DNA of 64,000 nt. It comes from Candidatus Woesearchaeota archaeon (GTDB lineage: Archaea > Nanobdellota > Nanobdellia > Woesearchaeales > GW2011-AR9). The stretch's first letter is position 1. Each line of letters opens with the position of its first letter. Positions 33,887 to 41,173 of the stretch are shown here, piece after piece. A model generated the notes under the pieces. The model had not been told where the DNA came from. It saw only the letters and a list, made by a program, of their open reading frames with translations, and did not search any database. The stretch spans positions 522,125-586,124 of the forward strand of contig JACPIK010000002.1 in NCBI GenBank assembly GCA_016188115.1. Reading direction: 5' to 3'. Position numbers and translations under genes: made by a program.

Positions 33887-33987
33887 TCCGGGCGCTGGCG
33901 CTTTTTCTATCTTTTCAACAACAGCAAAGGTATCTGCAACCATTAACATAAAGTATAAAAGGATATGAATAATAGATCTCAATACAT

Positions 33988-35679
33988 ATGAACAAAAGAG
34001 AGATTTCTTTAATTTTTGTTACGATAATAATATCGCTTCTTGTAAGTTGTACCAGCAACACAATCACGCAAGATATTGATTCCCTTTCTGATGAAGAATT
34101 AGATCTTGTAATGATGCCAGATGAAGAATCCGCCCTTACAGGAAATGCAAAGTTACAAGAAATTGCTGTTGCTAAATTAAAAGACACTGAAATTTCCAAC
34201 ATTAAAAAAATGACAAAAGTGCAAAAAGCAGTTGCAACACAAACAGTTCCTTTAAGATGTATAAAAGAAGAAAATAAACTCAGTCTTGTAAAAAATAACC
34301 CAAAATGGTCTCGAGATTTTTCATTGTATACCTGTAAGAATGATGATTCCTATAGGCGCGAATGCAGCCCCACACAATCACAATATATCACAATCTTAGA
34401 TCAAGCCTGCACCCTTGGATGTGAACAAAACACAGGCAAATGCCAAGAGTATCGTGATTATACGCTGCGCGTGGGAGAAAAAATTCCCATCTCTTCACAA
34501 ATGAATCTACGTATCGAACAAATTAGTGACAATCCTATTGATGAAAGAGACCCATTTGTGCGTGTTTCTGTTTGGGGAAGAAACAATAATAATGCCTGCA
34601 AATTAATGAGCAGTGGAAGAGAGATGTGGCTCAATATGGAGGATTATAATTATATTGAATTTGTTGACAGCTTTATAGAAATAGGAGAAGTCAATGACCA
34701 TAGTGTTACTCTTAGAAGATATATCAATGAAGCCGCTTATCAAAGATGCTCTGAAGTGGTTAGAGGAAACAAAGCTCGTCTTGCTTGTTCGTTTTATGAG
34801 ACCAATCCCAACATAGAAAATGGATTGTTTGAAGTTCGCTATCGAGGAGAAGAACAACAAGCTCGAGCAACGCAATTTGCTCAAGGCTTCACTAACTGCT
34901 ATGAAAAAATGCAGCAAAGATTTGAAAATCTCAATACCGTTACACCATTTGCCCCCCATTGGAGAGTAATTCCTCTAACTCCCCCTGGAAATGCTTGGTC
35001 ATCAGATTATGAAAGAGTATCTGTTCCACACGAATTTGATAAACCTGTACTTGGACCAGAATATGATTTTAGTGTTGAAAATGGAAATTGTCCATTATAT
35101 TATGCCGGATTTACAATTCCCCACGAGTTAACCCATTTATTATTCTCAAACACTGTATTGCAAGGACCTTATGACCTCATGGCTGAATTCCCCTATCCGG
35201 CAATAGGTTCTGATAGTATGCATGAGGGTATGGCTCAGTTTATGCCTTATTTTATCGGCAAAGGTCAACCAGATCACCAAAGTGTTGAACAAAATGCGCA
35301 AACTCTTTGTGGAAGAGATCGTCTTAATCGTCAGGAACGCAATCAAGAAGCCACAGAAGAGCAATTGATCTATCAAAATATTTTAGAAGGACGAGGATAC
35401 CAACATAATCATTACGACGCAGGATTTTGTTTTTATTATAGAATTGAACAAGATTGTGGAGAAGAAGCCATAGTTGATTTATTTAACCAAGTATTAGAAT
35501 GGGATGGCAGCACACAGGAACACCAAACTATTTTTTCCGTACTCGCAAATAGCTGCTCAGAGCAAACTATCAGAGAAATTATGACAGATTTTGGCATTAA
35601 CCACCAGCTTTTAGAAATTCAACAAAGGCATCCACAAAACGGATTTGACAGTGGTTTAGATGAATTAGGATGCATTTAG
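33988..35679 (+). CDS. Lipoprotein zinc metalloprotease (HExxH, gluzincin-like)
   Basis: The 563-residue product starts MNKREISLIFVTIIISLLVS followed by Cys, a signal sequence with lipobox LVSC. A zinc motif HELTH (residues 379-383) follows a hydrophobic stretch (AGFTIP). A second motif MHEGMAQF (His412, Glu413) about 30 residues on supplies a likely third ligand, as in the MA-clan gluzincins. The region before residue 300 is strand-rich with several cysteines. The predicted role is a surface-anchored peptidase. TATA-like AAGTATAAAAG lies about 32 bp upstream of the ATG. Confidence 0.75.
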   Translation: MNKREISLIFVTIIISLLVSCTSNTITQDIDSLSDEELDLVMMPDEESALTGNAKLQEIAVAKLKDTEISNIKKMTKVQKAVATQTVPLRCIKEENKLSLVKNNPKWSRDFSLYTCKNDDSYRRECSPTQSQYITILDQACTLGCEQNTGKCQEYRDYTLRVGEKIPISSQMNLRIEQISDNPIDERDPFVRVSVWGRNNNNACKLMSSGREMWLNMEDYNYIEFVDSFIEIGEVNDHSVTLRRYINEAAYQRCSEVVRGNKARLACSFYETNPNIENGLFEVRYRGEEQQARATQFAQGFTNCYEKMQQRFENLNTVTPFAPHWRVIPLTPPGNAWSSDYERVSVPHEFDKPVLGPEYDFSVENGNCPLYYAGFTIPHELTHLLFSNTVLQGPYDLMAEFPYPAIGSDSMHEGMAQFMPYFIGKGQPDHQSVEQNAQTLCGRDRLNRQERNQEATEEQLIYQNILEGRGYQHNHYDAGFCFYYRIEQDCGEEAIVDLFNQVLEWDGSTQEHQTIFSVLANSCSEQTIREIMTDFGINHQLLEIQQRHPQNGFDSGLDELGCI

Positions 35680-35726
35680 ATTAAGAAACATAAATGCAGA
35701 AAGAATAACCGGACTTTTTCTCCCCA

Positions 35727-36098
35727 GTGACAACACATCTTTATATTTTCCAACTCCTTTTCAAAACTGTCTTGAGTGATGGACATACTGGTGATGCCCA
35801 AATTATCAAACACGACCACTACGTTAGTAAACTCAAAGAATACCTTGAGTCTGACTATGATTCTATTCTTACACATGTTCCTCTCTACCAAACCCATAAA
35901 CGCAAACAACGATTAATCGGTGAAATTGATATTCTTGCCAGAAAAGGAAACTATTATGATATCTATGAAGTAAAATGCAGTCCACGTATGGTCAAAGCAC
36001 GAAAACAACTGCGCAAAATTCGCAAAGTCTCCAATTTCAATATTTCCAGAATGTTCTTTTATTGTGGCAGTAGCGCAATGCTAATTAAAATAATCTAA
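35727..36098 (+). CDS. PD-(D/E)XK-type nuclease domain protein
   Basis: This 123-residue protein contains IGEIDILARKGNYYDIYEVK with CS, the D...ExK core of PD-(D/E)XK nucleases (Asp in EID, Glu and Lys in YEVK). Basic residues after it (PRMVKARKQLRK) could contact DNA. A GTG start is used; no upstream ATG is in frame. It overlaps the 3' end of the convergent desaturase-like gene by 4 bp. A repair or structure-specific nuclease is likely; the exact substrate is unknown. Confidence 0.7.
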   Translation: MTTHLYIFQLLFKTVLSDGHTGDAQIIKHDHYVSKLKEYLESDYDSILTHVPLYQTHKRKQRLIGEIDILARKGNYYDIYEVKCSPRMVKARKQLRKIRKVSNFNISRMFFYCGSSAMLIKII

Positions 36099-36784
36099 TT
36101 TTGACGAGGTTTAGTTCTAAATATTTTACAAATAACCCATTCTAACGCCCTAAAGAAACGAATTTTTCCTAAGAACACATTAACCCATCCATGTGTAATC
36201 GCATAATGAGTCAGATGTGGATACGTATGATGTATTTGATGATGTTGTGGAGATAAAATGACCCGTTTTTGCTGTAACCACCGAACCAATGGCGCGACAC
36301 GCACAGCATCATCATGAGCCCATTTATGAAACAAATTAGTCAAAGCCCCCCATAATGCCATACTCGCAATCGTTGTACCCAAAAATACACCTAACGCACC
36401 CCCAGTAACAAGAACGTAAATTCCCCCAATAATCACATAAGGAGCAAAGAAAAAACTCGACGCACACATGTAGACAAAATCATGTTCACAAATTTTCTGC
36501 GGATGGATATGGTGAATGCGAAAATCCTCAATAAAATATTTCCCTAGAATAGGCCAACTAGGCTTACCCCACGTATCACCAAACCAATGAATCATCCCTG
36601 TGACAAAATCAGCAGCTAACCAACCTGCAATAAGACCAAGCACAGTATAGAACGGAAGTTGAACCGCAAACGGAAGCAAATAATACAAGAATACAACAAA
36701 TAAACCAAACGTGGCAAAAATCAAAAACCAGAGCAATGAACGTCCAACCAGTTCCCATGAAAAAGATGAAAAGGTATTGCTCAT
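36095..36784 (-). CDS. CarF/Kua/TMEM189-type lipid desaturase
   Basis: The 229-residue integral membrane protein has the histidine pattern of the CarF/PEDS1 family: TGMIHWFGDTWG, FRIHHIHPQKICEHDF, NLFHKWAHD and SPQHHQIHHTYP. Characterised members turn an ether-linked alkyl chain into a vinyl ether (plasmalogen) using a di-iron site. Four membrane segments flank these. The length matches the family core. Archaeal lipids are alkyl ethers, so the family chemistry would have a natural substrate class, though this is inference. It stands alone and divergent from the radical-SAM pair. Confidence 0.85.
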   Translation of the reverse strand: MSNTFSSFSWELVGRSLLWFLIFATFGLFVVFLYYLLPFAVQLPFYTVLGLIAGWLAADFVTGMIHWFGDTWGKPSWPILGKYFIEDFRIHHIHPQKICEHDFVYMCASSFFFAPYVIIGGIYVLVTGGALGVFLGTTIASMALWGALTNLFHKWAHDDAVRVAPLVRWLQQKRVILSPQHHQIHHTYPHLTHYAITHGWVNVFLGKIRFFRALEWVICKIFRTKPRQN

Positions 36785-36925
36785 AACCCTAAGAAAAAAA
36801 CTATGTCTTTTTAATTGTTATTATGAACCCATCAAAATCCTGACATTTCATAAAAACACCGCAATTTCTTTATAGAGGGCTTAAAAATAGACATTTTAAC
36901 AAATTAATTGTTAAAAAATTCAAAA

Positions 36926-37648
36926 ATGCTACGAAAACAAGTAATGCAAGTAAATCAAGTAACAATAGCAGATAGTTCACTCCCATTAATTATTCACACA
37001 ACAGAAGAATCAGATTTTACATCAGCCCTATCAATACTTGAAAAACATCCTCACCCCTTACGAGGCATAGTAGCATCTCAACAGTTTCTTGAAACCAACA
37101 AATCAATAATTCCCCCATTTGTTACCTACATACGTATCCATGTTTCAAATCCCGACACTATCACCCTCTTACTCAAATCACTTGCACTCAAAAAAAGACT
37201 TCTAGAAGTATTCATACCCATTCAACTAATCCAAAGCAACCCTGCCTTGTTAGAAACCTGCGAGCAAGCCCACCGCATAGTCATCGAAATGCAACATCAA
37301 CACGACCTCATCCACTACACCAAAATATACTCTCAATTTTTACTCATGTCCAAATATCCTCTCTTTAGTGGCGCGCCATTCTGCGCAATCCCCCCTGAAC
37401 ACTGCTATGAGTTCTTCGATCAAAACAATACACAGATCCCACCTAAACCAGCCGCATGTGCTGATTGCCTTTTCATCAAACACTGTCCATTCAAAGGAAA
37501 AGAATTCACACCAAATCCCCTCACGAATACCCAAAAATACAACGACGCATTAACCTTTCTCAATCCAGAAAGAACACAGCAACATCCTCAAAAAGAAAAC
37601 GTAATCAAAAACCAGACACAACATGAAAATACTCCTGCTCGCTTTTAG
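36926..37648 (+). CDS. Cysteine-motif protein paired with radical SAM enzyme
   Basis: The start is taken as ATG 36926; a TTG at 36908 and an ATG at 36944 are alternatives. The 240-residue protein is soluble, mostly alpha/beta. Its C-terminal third holds PFCAIPPEHCYEFF and CADCLFIKHCPF. The spaced cysteines recall the SPASM-type auxiliary iron-sulfur clusters that often accompany radical SAM enzymes. It has no CxxxCxxC SAM motif itself. Its last 26 bp overlap the B12-binding radical SAM gene, so the two are translationally coupled and probably partners. Confidence 0.55.
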   Translation: MLRKQVMQVNQVTIADSSLPLIIHTTEESDFTSALSILEKHPHPLRGIVASQQFLETNKSIIPPFVTYIRIHVSNPDTITLLLKSLALKKRLLEVFIPIQLIQSNPALLETCEQAHRIVIEMQHQHDLIHYTKIYSQFLLMSKYPLFSGAPFCAIPPEHCYEFFDQNNTQIPPKPAACADCLFIKHCPFKGKEFTPNPLTNTQKYNDALTFLNPERTQQHPQKENVIKNQTQHENTPARF

Positions 37649-38885
37649 TGTACAACAAGACGTCTTCCCTTTAGGTCTTCATTACCTGCGGGACTATGCT
37701 AAAAAACACCACCCCGATATTGATATTCAAATCAAAGAGTTTACATTTGGTAACCGTGTCACCTACGAAACCAATAAGAATCTCGAAATTCAAGCACTAG
37801 CCTATCTTGCGCTTGAAAAACCAGATGTTATCGCATTTAGTTGTTACATTTGGAGTGGAGAGATGATCCGTGATTTTGTCCGTTCCATCAAACGACTTCA
37901 TCCGCAAATGAAAATTATTTTAGGTGGCGTCGAAGTAAGTGAAACACTACTTACAAACGATGTGGAGTTTATTATCAAAGAAGAAGGAGAAATTGCGTTC
38001 AAAGAATGTATTGATTATTGGAAAAACCTTATTCCTAAAAACCAAGTCCATAACGTAACGTATCTTGATAACAACCAACGAAAAGAAAACCCCACACAAG
38101 AGATTAAAAATCTTGATGAAATTCCCTTTCCTTACACCACACCGCAAACCAAAGAATACGCAGTCGTACGCCTTGAAACCGCACGAGGCTGTCTCTTTGA
38201 TTGCCATTTCTGTCATTACGCTAAACCAACTTTACGTTACTTTTCAATAGAATATCTCCAACGACACCTCCCTCAACTTTTCACAAACTACACTTTTGAA
38301 AATCTGACTATGCTTGATGCTAATTTCAACAGCAATAAAGAACGCATGTTTGCGATCCTTGATATACTCGAAGCGCAAATAAAATTACATCCCCGCAACC
38401 TCAAACTTCATTGTGAAATGCGTCCTGAGCTCATTGACCAAGCAACAGTCCAGCAGCTTGAAAAATATTCATTTAAAATTGATATTGAACTTGGACTACA
38501 ATCAACTGACCCCATCGTACTCAAAGAAATCAATCGCCCAACCCATATTGGTAAAGTTGCAACCGCCCTTACACTACTCAACACCTCACATAAACTCACC
38601 TACAAAATTGATTTGATGTACGGATTACCTGGTGACACATTCTATAAATTTCTCAACTCCGCGCGCTTCCTCTTAACCCACGCCACCAAACAGCATAAAC
38701 TGGTTGCTCACCACAGCATGTTGTTAAACAATACCATCCTCTTTGAGAAAAAAAATGTTGATCGATATAGTGAAACCCACAGTAGCATGATTATCAAAAC
38801 ACCAACACAAGACATTGTTGAACTCTACAAAACAAAATTGTTCATTGACATGCTTAACAAAGAATTAGAAATTATCAAAAACTAA
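37623..38885 (+). CDS. B12-binding-domain radical SAM protein
   Basis: The 420-residue enzyme has an N-terminal cobalamin-binding-like Rossmann domain (about 1-130; MKILLLAFSVQQDVFPLGLH) and a radical SAM core opening with ARGCLFDCHFC (CxxxCxxC, about residue 190). MYGLPGD near residue 335 is a typical later SAM-barrel motif. This class includes methyltransferases and ring-forming enzymes acting on lipids, cofactors and peptides, so the substrate cannot be named. The upstream overlapping gene supplies extra cysteines. Confidence 0.85.
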   Translation: MKILLLAFSVQQDVFPLGLHYLRDYAKKHHPDIDIQIKEFTFGNRVTYETNKNLEIQALAYLALEKPDVIAFSCYIWSGEMIRDFVRSIKRLHPQMKIILGGVEVSETLLTNDVEFIIKEEGEIAFKECIDYWKNLIPKNQVHNVTYLDNNQRKENPTQEIKNLDEIPFPYTTPQTKEYAVVRLETARGCLFDCHFCHYAKPTLRYFSIEYLQRHLPQLFTNYTFENLTMLDANFNSNKERMFAILDILEAQIKLHPRNLKLHCEMRPELIDQATVQQLEKYSFKIDIELGLQSTDPIVLKEINRPTHIGKVATALTLLNTSHKLTYKIDLMYGLPGDTFYKFLNSARFLLTHATKQHKLVAHHSMLLNNTILFEKKNVDRYSETHSSMIIKTPTQDIVELYKTKLFIDMLNKELEIIKN

Positions 38886-38947
38886 TCCTTTTTAAAATAT
38901 CATTTATAAAATGTTTTTGAAATAAGATTCAGTCAATCACTCCGTGA

Positions 38948-39074
38948 CACCTCTGGTCAATAGACCAGAGGCATGCTCGGCTTCGCCTCGGTCCCTACGT
39001 TCAGACCCTGCTTATTCCAGTCGATGTGGATTAGCTTACTAAACCACTCATGAACACATGAGTGGAATAAGCAG
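38948..39074. repeat. Hairpin cluster / candidate small structured RNA
   Basis: Three strong inverted repeats lie between the radical SAM and uvrB genes. CCTCTGGTC-aata-GACCAGAGG is at 38950-38971. CTGCTTATTCCA (39008-39019) pairs with TGGAATAAGCAG (39063-39074). CCACTCATG-aaca-CATGAGTGG is at 39044-39065. A GGTC/GACC pair (38990-39006) adds a fourth. It could be a terminator plus promoter-proximal structure for uvrB, a dispersed repeat, or a small RNA; the sequence does not decide. TTTAAAT just after it may be the uvrB TATA box. Confidence 0.5.
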
Positions 39075-39124
39075 ATTTAAATTACTACCAAAAAGACTAT
39101 AAAACAACAACACCCAAACGCCCC

Positions 39125-41158
39125 ATGACATTTAAACTCGTTTCACGTTTTCCCCCAGCAGGAGGTCAACCCGAAGCTATTGAAAAACTCACCCAAGAAT
39201 TTCAAAAACAGAATCAAAAACAACCAGATAAAAAAACCATCCGTCAAACTTTACTTGGCATCACTGGCAGTGGAAAAACCTTTGTCATGGCTAATGTAAT
39301 CCAACGCCTTGGTAAAAAGACTCTTGTTCTTGCTCACAACAAAACCCTTGCTGCGCAACTCTATGCTGAATTTAAAGAACTGTTTCCCGAAAACAGAGTA
39401 GAGTATTTCATTTCGTATTATGACTATTATCAACCAGAAAGTTACCTTCCTACAACAGACACCTACATCGAAAAAGAATCCACAGTCAATGAAGAAATCG
39501 AAAAATTACGTCTTAAAACCATGACCTCTCTACTTTCACGAGATGACGTAATTGTTGTTGCTTCTATCTCTTGTATTTACGGTGCAGGAAATCCGCAAGA
39601 TTTCGCGCAACTCTCTCAGGAGTTTAAGAAAAAAGACCATATCAAACGAGAGAAGATTATTGCGCATCTTGTTGCCATGCTCTACGAACGCAATGATATG
39701 ACCCCTAGTTCAGGAAACTTTCGAGTACGCGGCGATGTCATAGACATCTTTCCATCTTATGATGATATTATCATTCGCATCGAACTTTTTGGTGATGAGA
39801 TTGAACGAATCAGTGAACTTCATCCAATAACCGGCATTGTTCACGCGCAACTTGACCAAATCCGTCTTTTTCCCGCCAAACAATTCGTAGTACCGGAAGA
39901 AAAACAAGATAAAGCCATGGCGCAAATCCGCCACGAACTGAAAGAACAACTTCCTACTCTGCCTCTACTTGAAGCGGAACGGCTCAGAAAAAGAGTGAAT
40001 TATGACCTAGAAATGATGCGAGAAATGGGTTACTGCACCGGAATTGAAAACTACTCACGACATTTTGATGGACGAACACCTGGTCAGCCACCTTTCTGTC
40101 TATTAGATTATTTCGGAGATGATTTTCTCTTAATTATTGATGAAAGCCACCAAACCATACCTCAATCACGTGGAATGTATCATGGTGACTATTCACGCAA
40201 GAAAAATCTTGTAGAATATGGATTTCGCCTGCCCTGCGCCTACGATAACCGCCCTCTTAAGTTCGAAGAATTTGAACGCTATTTCAAAACTGTTCTCTTT
40301 GTCTCCGCCACACCCTCAGAATATGAATTGCAAAGTAGCAGTCAAGTAGTAGAATTAATCATTCGTCCTACAGGGTTACTTGATCCTACCGTTGAAGTAC
40401 GGCCGATTGAAGGACAAATCAAAGATATTCTAGAAGAAATCAAAAAAACCGTTGCGCAAGGTGAACGCGTTCTTGTTACTACCCTCACCAAACGCATGGC
40501 AGAAGATCTCACTGAATTTCTTGCTCAAAAAGAAGTCAAAGTACGCTATATGCATTCGGAGATTGATAGTCTTGAACGCATCGAATTATTACGTGGCTTG
40601 CGCGCTGGCGACTTTGACGTTCTCGTTGGAATTAACTTGCTGCGTGAAGGTCTAGACTTACCCGAAGTCTCACTTGTCGCAATTCTTGATGCCGACAAAG
40701 AAGGTTTCCTGCGTGACGAACGTAGTTTAATCCAAACTATTGGACGTGCCGCGCGTAATGTTCATGGAAGAGTAATTATGTATGCTGATGTTATCACCAA
40801 ATCCATTCGAGGAGCAGTAGGCATTACTCAACGTCGACGCGAAGATCAGATTAAATTTAATGCCAAACATGGGATTGTCCCTCAAACTGTGATTAAAACC
40901 ATTGAACCATCTAAACGAGAAATCAAAGGAATCAAACATCTTAGCCCAACGGACCTTCAACGAAAAGTAGTAGAAATTGAAGCAGAGATGCTCAAAGCTG
41001 CTGAAGAATTACAGTTTGAAAAAGCCATTGATCTACGCGACACATTAGAAGCGATGAAAGCTGAAATAGGATCGCAAGAGAGGGAGAGGGAGTATCAAAA
41101 CCAGAAGAAAGATAACAAGAAAGCAGAGAAGAAAACTAAAAAAGAGAAGAAAAATTAA
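39125..41158 (+). CDS. uvrB: Excinuclease ABC subunit B (UvrB)
   Basis: The 677-residue protein has all UvrB landmarks: Walker A GITGSGKT (about 42), the DNA-gripping beta-hairpin YYDYYQPESYLP, DESH-type Walker B (LLIIDESH), helicase motifs ending QTIGRAARN, and a C-terminal UVR helix pair (EMLKAAEELQFEKAIDLRD). UvrB verifies DNA damage and recruits UvrC. UvrA and UvrC are not in the window. The length is normal for the family. Nucleotide-excision UvrABC is patchy in archaea, so horizontal transfer is likely in its history. The tail is very Lys/Glu-rich. Confidence 0.97.
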   Translation: MTFKLVSRFPPAGGQPEAIEKLTQEFQKQNQKQPDKKTIRQTLLGITGSGKTFVMANVIQRLGKKTLVLAHNKTLAAQLYAEFKELFPENRVEYFISYYDYYQPESYLPTTDTYIEKESTVNEEIEKLRLKTMTSLLSRDDVIVVASISCIYGAGNPQDFAQLSQEFKKKDHIKREKIIAHLVAMLYERNDMTPSSGNFRVRGDVIDIFPSYDDIIIRIELFGDEIERISELHPITGIVHAQLDQIRLFPAKQFVVPEEKQDKAMAQIRHELKEQLPTLPLLEAERLRKRVNYDLEMMREMGYCTGIENYSRHFDGRTPGQPPFCLLDYFGDDFLLIIDESHQTIPQSRGMYHGDYSRKKNLVEYGFRLPCAYDNRPLKFEEFERYFKTVLFVSATPSEYELQSSSQVVELIIRPTGLLDPTVEVRPIEGQIKDILEEIKKTVAQGERVLVTTLTKRMAEDLTEFLAQKEVKVRYMHSEIDSLERIELLRGLRAGDFDVLVGINLLREGLDLPEVSLVAILDADKEGFLRDERSLIQTIGRAARNVHGRVIMYADVITKSIRGAVGITQRRREDQIKFNAKHGIVPQTVIKTIEPSKREIKGIKHLSPTDLQRKVVEIEAEMLKAAEELQFEKAIDLRDTLEAMKAEIGSQEREREYQNQKKDNKKAEKKTKKEKKN

Positions 41159-41173
41159 CATAGAGAAAATGAC

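Larger units (their letters stand above)
33714..33900 (+). tRNA. tRNA-Ser(CGA) with two introns
   Basis: After intron removal, acceptor GCCAGCG pairs with CGCTGGC and the discriminator is G, as expected for serine. Anticodon stem TTAGT pairs with ACTAA and the loop starts CTCGAA (anticodon CGA). A long variable arm (TCC-TTAC-GGA) confirms a class II tRNA. T stem CCCGG pairs with CCGGG around TTCAAAT. Intron 1 (33752-33836, 85 nt) is at 37/38. Intron 2 (33866-33886, 21 nt) is in the T loop at 59/60, the same place as in the tRNA-Gly upstream. TTTTATAAAA lies 28 bp upstream and CTTTTTC follows as a likely terminator. Confidence 0.88.
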
